Part shown: positions 54,983 to 64,000 of the stretch, piece by piece
Layout of the letters: each line of letters starts with the position of its first letter
How positions within the stretch are numbered: the stretch's first letter is position 1
Assembly (NCBI RefSeq): GCF_021245985.1
Contig: NZ_JAJQXA010000007.1
Location: forward strand, 1 to 64,000
From: Flavobacterium soyae
GTDB lineage: Bacteria; Bacteroidota; Bacteroidia; Flavobacteriales; Flavobacteriaceae
DNA length: 64,000 nucleotides
Direction: 5' to 3'
The notes under the pieces: model-generated
Seen by the model: the letters and a program-made list of their open reading frames with translations, nothing else
Database searches by the model: none
What the model was told of the DNA's origin: nothing
Position numbers and translations under genes: made by a program

Positions 54983-56833
54983 ATGAATAAGATATTATTT
55001 AAGCTCGGGATATTATTGATTTGCTTGATGCCGTTTTTTAATACGGCGCAAACCAAAGGATTTTCTATATCTAATGGAGAATTTCAAAAAGATGGGAAAA
55101 TTATAAAAATACATTCGGGAGAAATGCACTATGAACGTATTCCTAAAGAGTATTGGAGACATAGGCTGCAAATGCTTAAAGCTATGGGATTGAACACCGT
55201 AGCAACTTATGTGTTTTGGAATTATCATGAAATTGAGCCAGGTGTATGGGATTTTAAAACGGAAAATAGAGATTTGGCAGAGTTTTTACGTATTGCTAAA
55301 AGTGAAGGATTATATGTAATTCTTAGACCAGGCCCGTATGCTTGTGGTGAATGGGAATTTGGAGGATATCCTTGGTGGCTGCAAAACAATCCAGATTTAG
55401 TAATTCGTACCAATAACAAAGCATTTTTAGAAGCTTGCAAAAAGTATCTGGAAAATTTGTATGCAGTAGTAAAAGGAAATTTTGCTAATCAAGGAGGGCC
55501 AATTATTATGGTTCAGGCAGAAAATGAATTTGGTTCTTATGTTTCTCAAAGAACCGATATTAGTGCTGAGGATCATAAAGCATACAAAACTGCAATTTAC
55601 AATATGCTTAAAGAAACTGGGTTTCCAGAGCCTTTTTTTACTTCTGACGGTACTTGGCTGTTTGAAGGCGGTGCTGTTGAAGGCGTGTTGCCAACTGCAA
55701 ATGGGGAAACAAATATAGATAATTTAAAAAAACAGGTTGATAAATACCACAAAGGGCAAGGGCCTTACATGGTTGCAGAGTTTTATTCTGGATGGCTGGA
55801 TCATTGGGCAGAACCATTTATTAAAATTGGATCTGAAGAGATTGCAAGTCAAACTAAAAAGTATCTTGATGCAGGTGTTTCTTTTAATTATTATATGGTG
55901 CACGGCGGTACTAATTTCGGATTTACTTCTGGAGCAAATTATAATGAAGAAAGTGATATTCAGCCGGATATTACAAGTTATGATTATGATGCGCCTATTA
56001 GCGAAGCAGGTTGGGCAACACCAAAATTCATGGCTATACGTGAAGTAATGCAAAAGTATTCTAAAACAAAATTAGCACCGATTCCAGAGAAAATACCAGT
56101 TACAAAATATCCTAATCAGCTTATCAAATCCAGTATGGATGTTTTAAGTTGGATCAAAAAAGAAAAAGCTGTTGTAAATGACCAGCCCTTAACATTTGAA
56201 AAGTTAGGTCAGGGAAATGGATATGTTTTATATCGTAAACGATTTACGCAGCCAATTTCAGGCAAATTAAAAATAGAGGGATTGAGAGACTTTGCTGCAG
56301 TTTATGTAAATGGAGTTAAGGTGGGTGAATTGAATAGAGTTTTCAAAAATTACGAGTTGACCGTTTCTATTCCGTTTAACGGTATTTTAGAAATTCTAGT
56401 TGAAAATATGGGGCGTATTAATTACGGAGCCGAAATAGTACATAATACTAAAGGAATTATTTCTCCAGTTTACATTAATGAATATGAAATTAGCGGTGGA
56501 TGGGAAATGTATAAAATGCCAATGAATGAAGTGCCAGTTCTTAAAAATGAAACGGTAAAAGCTGGAAGACCAGTTTTATATGAATCTACAGTAAAAATAG
56601 ATAAACCAGCCGATACTTTTCTTGATATGTCTGCTTGGGGAAAGGGAATTGTATTTGTTAATGGCCACAATCTTGGACGCTACTGGAAAGTAGGACCGCA
56701 ACAAACGCTTTATGTACCGGGCTGTTGGTTGAAAGCGGGCGAGAATAAGTTTGTTGTACTAGAGCAACTTAATGAAAGTAACAAAACAGAATTAATTTTT
56801 GCAGATCAACCGATACTTGAAAAATTAAATTGA
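54983..56833 (+). CDS. GH35 beta-galactosidase
   Basis: The 616-residue exported protein (signal peptide to about NTAQ) is a classical GH35. HSGEMHYERIP and RPGPYACGEWEFGGYPWWL are present, the acid/base Glu182 lies in MVQAENEFGSY and the nucleophile Glu266 in MVAEFYSGWLDHWAE. The C-terminal beta domains carry YVNGVKVGELNR and VFVNGHNLGRYWKVGPQ. It cleaves terminal beta-galactose, which in this context caps complex N-glycan antennae ahead of GH20. It differs strongly from the GH35-like protein at 30698. Confidence 0.95.
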   Translation: MNKILFKLGILLICLMPFFNTAQTKGFSISNGEFQKDGKIIKIHSGEMHYERIPKEYWRHRLQMLKAMGLNTVATYVFWNYHEIEPGVWDFKTENRDLAEFLRIAKSEGLYVILRPGPYACGEWEFGGYPWWLQNNPDLVIRTNNKAFLEACKKYLENLYAVVKGNFANQGGPIIMVQAENEFGSYVSQRTDISAEDHKAYKTAIYNMLKETGFPEPFFTSDGTWLFEGGAVEGVLPTANGETNIDNLKKQVDKYHKGQGPYMVAEFYSGWLDHWAEPFIKIGSEEIASQTKKYLDAGVSFNYYMVHGGTNFGFTSGANYNEESDIQPDITSYDYDAPISEAGWATPKFMAIREVMQKYSKTKLAPIPEKIPVTKYPNQLIKSSMDVLSWIKKEKAVVNDQPLTFEKLGQGNGYVLYRKRFTQPISGKLKIEGLRDFAAVYVNGVKVGELNRVFKNYELTVSIPFNGILEILVENMGRINYGAEIVHNTKGIISPVYINEYEISGGWEMYKMPMNEVPVLKNETVKAGRPVLYESTVKIDKPADTFLDMSAWGKGIVFVNGHNLGRYWKVGPQQTLYVPGCWLKAGENKFVVLEQLNESNKTELIFADQPILEKLN

Positions 56834-56888
56834 GATTACCTATTAAACAAGAAAACAAAAAATAATAAACCTAATAAACAGATTAAAG

Positions 56889-58373
56889 ATGAAAAGAGGA
56901 ATATTCATAATCGCCCTTTTATTTTCAGCTCAAATATTCGCTCAGGCGATTTATGAAGATGAAAGATACGTACCGGAAACAGATCCTGCAGTATTGAAAA
57001 ATTTAGAAGTTTGGCAGGGCAAAAAATTTGGATTATTAATGCACTGGGGAACGTACAGCCAATGGGGAATTGTTGAATCATGGTCAATATGCCCGGAAGA
57101 TTATGGATGGTGCGAACGTAAAAAAGGAAGTAATCCGGCCAATTATAACCAATATGTACAAGATTATGAAGGCTTGAAAAAGACTTTTAATCCAACGAAA
57201 TTTGATCCGGCAAAATGGGCAAAAGCAGCAAAAGCAGCGGGAATGAAATACATGGTTTTTACCACCAAACACCATGACGGATTTAATATGTATGACACTA
57301 AATATTCTGATTATAAAGTAACAGATGCAGCTTGTCCTTTCAGTACTAATCCAAAAGCAGATATTTTAAAAGAAGTTTTTACTGCTTTTAGAAACGAAAA
57401 TATTTCAACCGGAGCGTATTTCTCTAAACCAGACTGGCATAACGAAAATTACTGGGATCCGTATTTTCCTCCTTTCGACAGAAACGTAAACTACGATCCG
57501 TCGTTATATCCTGAAAAATGGCAGAAATATGTTGATTTTACACACAACCAAATTTTAGAAATTCTTTCAAATTATGGTAAAGTAGATATTTTATGGCTTG
57601 ATGGGGGATGGGTTAGAAAAAGAGATCAGCAAAACTTAAAAGAAAACTACGACGAGAAATTTGCTGAAAACGAATCTAAAAACGGTTTCATTAAACACAG
57701 AGTTGTAGATCAGGATCCTAAAATGGATGAATTGGTGGTAAAAGCACGCCAAAAACAGCCAGGATTAATTGTAGTTGACAGAGCGGTTCACGGAAAAAAC
57801 CAAAATTACTTAACTCCAGAAGGTCGTGTTCCTGCAAAAACACTGCCTTATCCTTGGGAATCTTGTATTACTTCTGGAGGTGGATGGTCTTATACTCCAG
57901 ATGCAAAATACATGACTGGAAGACAAGGAATTCATATGCTGGTTGATATTGTAGCAAAAGGCGGAAACTTATTATTAAACGTTGCGCCAAGCCCGGAAGG
58001 AGAATGGCAGCAAGGTGCTTATGATTTATTGCAGGCTTATGCAGACTGGATGAAAGTAAACAGTTCAGCGATTTATGATACTAAACCAATTGAGCCTTTT
58101 AAAGAAGATAATATTTGTTTTACACAAAACAAAGACGGAAATGTATTCGCATTTTATTTAGCAAAAGACGGAGAAGATAAAATTCCTGCTGTAGTTACTG
58201 TAAAATCTATCAGCCCTAAAAAAGGAACAAAAATTACAATGTTAGGTTCTAAAACTTCTCTAAAATGGACAAAAGAAGGACAAGGATTTAAAGTTGTAAT
58301 TCCGGAAAGTTTAAGAAATAATTTACCTGCAAAAGAAGCCTGGACTTTAAAAATTGAAGCTATTAACAGATAA
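56889..58373 (+). CDS. GH29 alpha-L-fucosidase (second)
   Basis: The 494-residue exported enzyme (signal peptide to about IFAQ) has the GH29 barrel with GLLMHWGTYSQWGIVESW near 48-65, TKHHDGFNMYDTKYS and the nucleophile Asp238 in VDILWLDGGWV. The C-terminal ~100 residues form a small beta domain. It lacks the F5/8 domains of the GH29 at 37131, so the two may differ in fucose linkage. It is 55 bp after GH35 and 4 bp before GH92, in the same operon. Confidence 0.95.
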   Translation: MKRGIFIIALLFSAQIFAQAIYEDERYVPETDPAVLKNLEVWQGKKFGLLMHWGTYSQWGIVESWSICPEDYGWCERKKGSNPANYNQYVQDYEGLKKTFNPTKFDPAKWAKAAKAAGMKYMVFTTKHHDGFNMYDTKYSDYKVTDAACPFSTNPKADILKEVFTAFRNENISTGAYFSKPDWHNENYWDPYFPPFDRNVNYDPSLYPEKWQKYVDFTHNQILEILSNYGKVDILWLDGGWVRKRDQQNLKENYDEKFAENESKNGFIKHRVVDQDPKMDELVVKARQKQPGLIVVDRAVHGKNQNYLTPEGRVPAKTLPYPWESCITSGGGWSYTPDAKYMTGRQGIHMLVDIVAKGGNLLLNVAPSPEGEWQQGAYDLLQAYADWMKVNSSAIYDTKPIEPFKEDNICFTQNKDGNVFAFYLAKDGEDKIPAVVTVKSISPKKGTKITMLGSKTSLKWTKEGQGFKVVIPESLRNNLPAKEAWTLKIEAINR

Positions 58374-58377
58374 AAAT

Positions 58378-60621
58378 ATGTTTTCAATATCAAAAATAAT
58401 ATCGAAAACAGCATGTAGTTTTTACATGCTGTTTTTTAGCATCACAAATTTTGCACAACAACCGGCAGATTATGTGAATCCGTTTATTGGAACTTCCAAC
58501 TTTGGAGCCGCTTTTCCGGGGCCGATTGCGCCGCGCGGTATGGCAAGTATAAGTCCGTTTAATGTTGCCGGGGCTAAAAATACTCCAATGGAAAAAGACA
58601 GTCAGTGGCTTTCGAATCCATATGTAAATGAAAACACCTTTTTAACCGGATTTAGTCAGGTTAATTTAAGTGGTGTGGGTTGTCCGGAGTTGGGCGTTAT
58701 TTTATTGATGCCAACAACTGGAAATGTAGAAATCGATCATTTAAAATATGGATCGACGTATTCTAATGAAGTGGCAAAAGCCGGATATTACAGCGTTGAC
58801 CTCAAGAAATATAAAGTTAAAGGAGAATTTACAGCTTCAAAACGAGTAGGAGTAAGCAGATTTTCTTTCCCGAAAGGGCAGTCCAACATTTTAATAAATC
58901 TTGGTTTAGGATTAACAAATGAAGAAGGCTCGATGATCAAAGTCGTTTCTTCGACAGAAATTGAAGGAATGCGTTCTGTTGGTTCGTTTTGTTATAATAG
59001 CCCTGAGGATGCATATCCGGTTTATTTTGTGGCTAAGTTTTCGAAACCTGCTGAAAAATTCGGCGTTTGGAAAAAACCTTCCAAATACAACGGTGTTGAA
59101 GCACAATGGATGGGATATAACGGTAAGGCGAGAATAATGAAAAATACGATCAAAACAGTAGTTGGCGATAGTATTGGAAGTTATTTTACCTATAAATTCG
59201 ACAAACAAGAAACCGTTGAAGTTAAAATTGGAATTTCATATGTAAGTATCGAAAATGCCAGAGAAAATTTAGAAAAAGAAACCGAAAATAAATCGTTTGA
59301 TGCTGTTTATAAAGATACTTATAACGAATGGAACGAAGAACTTTCGAAGATTTTAGTTGAAGGCGGTTCAGAAGATGATAAAACGATTTTTTACACGGCT
59401 TTGTATCATACGTTAATTCATCCAAATACTCTAAATGATTTCAACGGAGAGTATCCGCAGATAAAAAGAAGCAAAATTGGTAAAACCGATGGTACCCGTT
59501 ATACCGTATTTTCATTATGGGACACGTACCGAAATATGCATCCTTTAACATCTTTAGTTTATCCTAAGCAGCAGTCTGATATGATAAAAAGCATGTTGAA
59601 AATGTATGATGAAAACGGCTGGCTGCCAAAATGGGAATTAAATTCTACAGAAACATTTACAATGGTAGGAGATCCGGCAAGTATAGTTATTGTAGATGCC
59701 TGCTTAAAGGGGATTCAGGATTTTGATGTCTACAAAGCATACTACGCCATGCTAAAAGGTGCAGACCAGATTGAAAATAATCCGCTGCGTCCGGGGCTTA
59801 AAGAATATATAGAAAAAGGGTATTTATCAACTAATTATCCAGGACCTGTTTCGACAACGCAGGAATATAATACTTCAGATTATGCGATTTCTCTTTTAGC
59901 GAAAGCTTTGGGTGAAAAAGAAGATTATAAGCGTTTTGCTAAACGTTCATTATCCTATCGAAAATTATTTGACAAAGATTTAAAATTACTGCGGCCAAGA
60001 ACTGCTAACGGAAAATGGTATGAACCTTTTGATCCTGAAGCAGGGGCTAATTTTCAGACAAATGCAGGGTTTATTGAAGGCAATGCCTGGCAGTATGCTT
60101 TTATGGTGCCGCATGATATCAGGGGATTGATAAAATTAATGGGCGGTGATAAGCCTTTTTCAGATCAATTGCAAAAAGTATTTGATACCAAACAATTTGA
60201 TATGGCAAACGAGCCGGATATTGCTTATCCCTATTTATTCAATTATATAAAAGGAGAGGAATGGAAGAGTCAGGAAATGGTCAAAAAACTGGTACAGGAA
60301 TATTTTCAAAACAAACCAAAAGGACTGCCGGGAAATGATGATACCGGAACAATGTCGGCTTGGTTAGTATATTCAATGATGGGGTTTTATCCAATATCTC
60401 CCGGCGACCCAATTTATACGATCACAACACCAATGTTCGATAAAGTAACGATCAAATTAGATTCAAGATATTATAAAAAAGAAAATATTGTCATTGAAAA
60501 AGAAGTCAATACTGACGGAAAAATCAAAGCAATGGAATTAAACGGAAAGCCACTGAACAGTTATTTTATTTCACACGATGATTTTGTGAATGGAGGAACA
60601 CTGAAAGTGATTCAAAATTAA
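58378..60621 (+). CDS. GH92 alpha-mannosidase (second)
   Basis: The frame is open from 58354 inside the GH29 gene, but the ATG at 58378 begins the signal peptide and gives 747 residues. GH92 blocks are clear: YVNPFIGTSNFGAAFPGPIAPRGM, GFSQVNLSGVGCPE, LWDTYRNMHPLTS, FIEGNAWQYAFMVPHD and GNDDTGTMSAWLVYSMMGFYP. It diverges from the GH92 at 43620 (different start motif, no lipobox), so it may act on another mannose linkage or branch. It is read with the upstream GH29 (4-bp gap) and the downstream GH3 (12-bp gap). Confidence 0.95.
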   Translation: MFSISKIISKTACSFYMLFFSITNFAQQPADYVNPFIGTSNFGAAFPGPIAPRGMASISPFNVAGAKNTPMEKDSQWLSNPYVNENTFLTGFSQVNLSGVGCPELGVILLMPTTGNVEIDHLKYGSTYSNEVAKAGYYSVDLKKYKVKGEFTASKRVGVSRFSFPKGQSNILINLGLGLTNEEGSMIKVVSSTEIEGMRSVGSFCYNSPEDAYPVYFVAKFSKPAEKFGVWKKPSKYNGVEAQWMGYNGKARIMKNTIKTVVGDSIGSYFTYKFDKQETVEVKIGISYVSIENARENLEKETENKSFDAVYKDTYNEWNEELSKILVEGGSEDDKTIFYTALYHTLIHPNTLNDFNGEYPQIKRSKIGKTDGTRYTVFSLWDTYRNMHPLTSLVYPKQQSDMIKSMLKMYDENGWLPKWELNSTETFTMVGDPASIVIVDACLKGIQDFDVYKAYYAMLKGADQIENNPLRPGLKEYIEKGYLSTNYPGPVSTTQEYNTSDYAISLLAKALGEKEDYKRFAKRSLSYRKLFDKDLKLLRPRTANGKWYEPFDPEAGANFQTNAGFIEGNAWQYAFMVPHDIRGLIKLMGGDKPFSDQLQKVFDTKQFDMANEPDIAYPYLFNYIKGEEWKSQEMVKKLVQEYFQNKPKGLPGNDDTGTMSAWLVYSMMGFYPISPGDPIYTITTPMFDKVTIKLDSRYYKKENIVIEKEVNTDGKIKAMELNGKPLNSYFISHDDFVNGGTLKVIQN

Positions 60622-60633
60622 AACCGCACAACT

Positions 60634-63294
60634 ATGTTACAGCTAAAAATCAAAAAAACAGCCATTATTTTTGTAATGGCTGTAGGTTTTTTTAACCAAA
60701 CCTATGCACAGAAAAAATACCCGTATCAAGACGCAAAACTACCAGTAGAAGATAGGGTAAAAGACTTGTTAAGCCGTATGTCGCTTGAAGAAAAAGTACG
60801 CCAGATGGATATGTACAAAGGTGAATTTTTTAAAGAAAAGGAAGATTTCTCTAAATCAAAATCAGATGCTAAAATTGGAAATTTGGGAATTGGAGCGATT
60901 CATGACATTTATCCGCGTTCGGCAAAAATGATTAATGACCTTCAAAGCGAAGTAATTAAAAAGAATAAATGGGGAATTCCTGCGCTGATTATGTGCGAGA
61001 TGCTTCATGGTTATTTAGATGACGGAAGTACTGCTTTCCCAATGAATATTGGTCTTGGAGCAACCTGGGATGTTAACGTAATGGACAAAGTGGGAAAAGT
61101 AATTGCTATGGAAGCAAGAGCACACGGAGTTCATTTTGGTCTTGGCCCAAACTTAGACCTTGGTCGTGAACCACGCTGGGGACGTGTTGCTGAAACTTTT
61201 GGTGAAGATGCTTATTTAAACAGCGAAATTGGTCTGGCGATGATCAAAGGAATGCAGGGTGATGATTTAAAATCAGATCGTTCGATTATTGCAGAACCTA
61301 AGCATTTTGCTGTTCACGGTATTCCGCAGGCAGGAGGAAATTCTTCTCCAATCTTGGTAGGAGAACGTTCGGCCAGAGAAGACCATCTTCCTTCGTTTGA
61401 AAAAGCATTTAGAAAAGGCGGAGCATTGGGAACTATGTGCGCGTATTCTGAATTAGACGGAATTCCTTGTGCCGAAAATCATTGGCTGTTAACAGATGTT
61501 TTGAGAAACGAATGGGGTTTTAAAGGAATTGTAGTTTCAGATTTAGGAGCTATTAAATATTTGCAGACGACACATTATGTAACAAGTTCTCCAAAAGAAA
61601 GTATAAAAGAAGCGATTGCGGCGGGAGTTGATATGCAGTTTTATGACTTTACAAATGAATTTTGGCAAAACACCATTATAGAATTGGTAAACGAAAAGAA
61701 ATTGACAATGGCACAGATTGACCGCGCTGCCGGAGGAGTTTTAAGATTGAAATTCTTATTAGGATTATTTGAAAATCCATATACAGATAAAAACCTCATT
61801 AAAGAACGTTTTCATACTAAAGAAAATCAGGATGTGGCCTTAGAAGCTGCACATAAATCTATCATTTTGTTAAAAAATGAGAATAATTTATTACCTTTAA
61901 ATAAAGACATTAAAACAGTTGCTGTTATCGGGCCAAATGCAAATGCTTCAAGACTAGGAGGATATGCGGTTAAGAACAAAGTTGGAACAACTGTTTTAGA
62001 AGGAGTACAGCAAATTGTGGGAAAAAACGCAAATGTACTTTATGAAGAAGGTGTGCCTTTGATTGTAAAAGGACAGATTATTCCGTCGAAATATTTATTT
62101 ACTCCAGATGAATCTCAAAACGGATTAAAAGGGGAATATTTCAATAACAGAAATGTTGAAGGAACTCCGGCATTGACACGTATTGACAGCCAATTAGAGT
62201 TTGACTGGCCCTGGTCTCCTGGTGATGGTGTTACAGATGATGATTTCTCAATTAGATGGACGGGTTACATAAAATCAGATAAAGCATTTGACGGCTGGTT
62301 AGGTTTAAGTTCTGATGACGGAATCAGAATGTGGATTGACGATCAATTGGTAATCGACAACTGGACAAAAGGTGCGACAAGCATGGTTACAACTCCAAAA
62401 AATATAGAAGCAGGAAAAAAATACAAAGTCCGCATTGAAATGTGGGAAGGAGGCTGGGGAGCCAGAGCCCACTTACGCTGGAATTTAGAAAAAGTAAACT
62501 TACAGCCTGCAATTGATGCTGCTAAAAAAGCAGATGTTGTAATTGTAGTTTTAGGAGAATCAAACGAATTGGTTGAAGAAAACAGAGATGTTGCTTCTTT
62601 AGACTTATATGGAATGCAGCAGGAATTGATTGAAGAAATTCAAAAAACAGGAACTCCTGTGGTTTGCGTATTGTTAAACGGTCGTCCGCTTTCGACAAAC
62701 TGGATTGCTGAAAATATTCCGGCAGTGGTTGAAGGCTGGTTTCCGGGAGAATTAGGAGGAAGAGCGGTTGCTGATGTTTTATTTGGAGATTACAATCCAG
62801 GAGGAAGACTTCCTATAACAGTTCCCAAATCTGTTGGGCAGTTACCTATATATTACAACCAAAAACGATCTGCGATTCACAGATACGTGGCAGAGAGTGA
62901 ACATCCATTATACACTTTTGGCTATGGATTAAGTTATACGAAATTTGAATACTCAAATCTTAAAATCAATACTACTGAAATTAAAACTGACGGAGAATTG
63001 AAAGTTTCAGTTGACGTTAAAAACGTTGGAAGCAGGGACGGAGATGAAGTTGTACAATTATATATTAAAGATGTTTACAGCAGTACTACAACTCCAGAAA
63101 AAACCTTAAAAGGATTCAAAAGACTAAATGTTAAAAAAGGTGAAACGAAAAACGTTGAATTTATACTTACACCTGATGAATTATCTCTTTGGAACAGAGA
63201 AATGAAGCGAGTTGTTGAACCAGGAGATTTTGAAGTAATGGTTGGAGGAAATTCTACAGATTTATTAAAAACGAATTTCAAAGTTTTGAACTAA
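60634..63294 (+). CDS. GH3 beta-glycosidase with inserted PA14 domain
   Basis: The 886-residue exported enzyme (signal peptide to about YAQ) has the GH3 barrel with nucleophile Asp303 in GIVVSDLGAIKYL and the substrate loop AEPKHFAVHG. The second alpha/beta domain (from about 425) is interrupted by a PA14 domain at about 495-618 (GLKGEYFNNRNVEGTP to ARAHLRWN), and a C-terminal FnIII-like domain follows. Such GH3-PA14 proteins are usually beta-glucosidases or beta-xylosidases. Its role in an N-glycan operon is not obvious. It may remove beta-linked glucose or GlcNAc, or serve the next locus. Confidence 0.93.
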   Translation: MLQLKIKKTAIIFVMAVGFFNQTYAQKKYPYQDAKLPVEDRVKDLLSRMSLEEKVRQMDMYKGEFFKEKEDFSKSKSDAKIGNLGIGAIHDIYPRSAKMINDLQSEVIKKNKWGIPALIMCEMLHGYLDDGSTAFPMNIGLGATWDVNVMDKVGKVIAMEARAHGVHFGLGPNLDLGREPRWGRVAETFGEDAYLNSEIGLAMIKGMQGDDLKSDRSIIAEPKHFAVHGIPQAGGNSSPILVGERSAREDHLPSFEKAFRKGGALGTMCAYSELDGIPCAENHWLLTDVLRNEWGFKGIVVSDLGAIKYLQTTHYVTSSPKESIKEAIAAGVDMQFYDFTNEFWQNTIIELVNEKKLTMAQIDRAAGGVLRLKFLLGLFENPYTDKNLIKERFHTKENQDVALEAAHKSIILLKNENNLLPLNKDIKTVAVIGPNANASRLGGYAVKNKVGTTVLEGVQQIVGKNANVLYEEGVPLIVKGQIIPSKYLFTPDESQNGLKGEYFNNRNVEGTPALTRIDSQLEFDWPWSPGDGVTDDDFSIRWTGYIKSDKAFDGWLGLSSDDGIRMWIDDQLVIDNWTKGATSMVTTPKNIEAGKKYKVRIEMWEGGWGARAHLRWNLEKVNLQPAIDAAKKADVVIVVLGESNELVEENRDVASLDLYGMQQELIEEIQKTGTPVVCVLLNGRPLSTNWIAENIPAVVEGWFPGELGGRAVADVLFGDYNPGGRLPITVPKSVGQLPIYYNQKRSAIHRYVAESEHPLYTFGYGLSYTKFEYSNLKINTTEIKTDGELKVSVDVKNVGSRDGDEVVQLYIKDVYSSTTTPEKTLKGFKRLNVKKGETKNVEFILTPDELSLWNREMKRVVEPGDFEVMVGGNSTDLLKTNFKVLN

Positions 63295-63423
63295 AATCTG
63301 TAAAATGAATAATATGTTTAACGTTTAAGATAATTAAAAAAGAATGCTGTTAAAAAAACTATAAATTGATTCGATTAATTCGATTAGAGATCAGTAAAAT
63401 AAGGAGGATTAAGATTACAATTT

Positions 63424-63433
63424 AAAACGTTTT
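63424..63433. promoter_or_regulatory. AAAACGTTTT palindrome upstream of the terminal susC
   Basis: A perfect 10-bp palindrome with central CG lies 124 bp before the SusC start codon. The form fits a LacI-family operator but differs from the CAAYCGRTTG sites. It is a single short occurrence and could be chance in AT-rich DNA. No other feature is seen in 63295-63557. Confidence 0.3.
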
Positions 63434-63557
63434 CGCACCCTAAAATGATAAATGTATTCCCAACACCTTTTCAAACTTGTCATTTGTCGAAATTATATCC
63501 TGTTAACAAAATGTATTCTTAAGTTTAACATGTTATTAACTCAAAAAACAACTAAAT

Positions 63558-64000
63558 ATGATCAAGAACGTACTAAAATTACTGTTTGTGATATGCTTAT
63601 TTGGATTTCAAAATCTAGAGGCACAAACAACAGTAAAAGGAACGATAACAGATGCTCAAAGCGGAATTCCGATCCCTGGAGCAAATGTTGTGGTTAAGGG
63701 AACAAAAACAAGTACATCATCAGATTTTGATGGTAAGTACTCTATTACTGTTCCAAATCAATCTGCAGTTTTGGTTTTCTCTTATGTTGGTTCAGCTTCA
63801 AAAGAAGTAGCCGTAGGAAACCAAACTACTATTAATGCCACTTTAGGTGCTGCTACACAACAATTAGGTGAGGTAGTAGTAACTGCTCTTGGTATTAAAA
63901 GAGAGAAAAAAGCAATTACTTACTCAGCTCAAAATGTTTCTGTAGATGAACTTTCAGAGGCAAGATCATTAAACGTTGCTAATTCACTTTCTGGTAAGGT
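63558..64000 (+). CDS. SusC-like TonB-dependent transporter, N-terminal part (runs off the window)
   Basis: The frame opens at ATG 63558 and remains open to the last base, about 147 residues. The signal peptide (MIKNVLKLLFVICLFGFQNL..AQ) is followed by a CarboxypepD-regulatory-like domain (TVKGTITDAQSGIPIPGANV, SDFDGKYSITVPNQ). The SusC plug start is LGEVVVTALGIKREKKAITY. It is clearly different from the xylan SusC (GIKREKKA in place of YGTMKRSD). It probably begins a SusCD pair that serves the N-glycan genes or a new locus to the right. Confidence 0.95.
   Translation, partial: MIKNVLKLLFVICLFGFQNLEAQTTVKGTITDAQSGIPIPGANVVVKGTKTSTSSDFDGKYSITVPNQSAVLVFSYVGSASKEVAVGNQTTINATLGAATQQLGEVVVTALGIKREKKAITYSAQNVSVDELSEARSLNVANSLSGK

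Noticed and set aside
63452..63697. 81-residue open frame at 63452
   Set aside because: It overlaps the SusC start in another frame. The SusC frame from 63558 has a signal peptide and domain motifs.

Overview
The window looks like a chromosomal stretch of a Flavobacterium-type member of the Bacteroidota. The reasons are AT-rich DNA, SusC/SusD pairs, lipoprotein signals, no Shine-Dalgarno sites, TAnnTTTG-type promoter boxes and a Flavobacteriaceae-like 5S rRNA. It is almost entirely a carbohydrate-catabolism island made of two neighbouring programmes. No phage, insertion sequence, tRNA or CRISPR array was seen.

Layout. 1-4.7 kb: the end of an rRNA operon (5S), a proline-iminopeptidase-like lipoprotein, a PepSY-like exported protein, a LacI regulator, an AraC regulator and a PEBP protein. 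4.8-34.5 kb: a glucuronoxylan locus. It holds GH67 and GH115 alpha-glucuronidases, an SDR and UxuA for hexuronate catabolism, a GH10 xylanase lipoprotein, a GPH symporter, a cytoplasmic GH43, a GntR regulator with xylB and xylA, transaldolase, SusC, SusD, an IPT-domain surface glycan-binding protein, a large GH10 whose barrel is interrupted by two CBM-like modules, a GH35-like protein and a sialate-O-acetylesterase-like esterase. 34.7-37.1 kb: flavohemoglobin hmp with a Crp/Fnr-like promoter, then a tandem array of palindrome-bearing ~266-bp units. 37.1-63.3 kb: a glycoprotein N-glycan locus. It holds GH29 (two), a NagB-deacetylase fusion, a LytS/LytTR two-component pair, GH92 (two), an SSS symporter, GH130, a CBM9-like protein, an uncharacterised GHL10-like TIM-barrel lipoprotein, aspartylglucosaminidase, GH20, GH35 and a GH3 with PA14. 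The window ends inside a second SusC gene (63558 onward).

How the genes fit together. Xylan is cut at the surface by the GH10-CBM enzyme and imported by SusCD. Glucuronic acid is removed by GH115/GH67, xylo-oligosaccharides cross the inner membrane through the GPH carrier, GH43 makes xylose, and XylA, XylB and transaldolase feed the pentose phosphate pathway. Glucuronate is routed towards 2-keto-3-deoxygluconate by the SDR and UxuA; UxaC, KdgK and KdgA are not in the window. N-glycans are trimmed by GH29, GH35, GH20 and GH92, Man-GlcNAc is probably imported by the SSS carrier and phosphorolysed by GH130, and GlcNAc-Asn is split by the Tat-exported amidase. No recognised endo-beta-N-acetylglucosaminidase is visible, so the GHL10-like protein at 49993-51069 is a candidate for that missing step.

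Two signals go beyond the genes. The first is a repeated CG-centred palindrome (CAAYCGRTTG) at six places, all intergenic and all inside the xylan locus, which is probably the operator of the nearby LacI protein. The second is several families of long intergenic inverted repeats placed between co-directional genes. In one family the arms covary and the loop occurs in both orientations.
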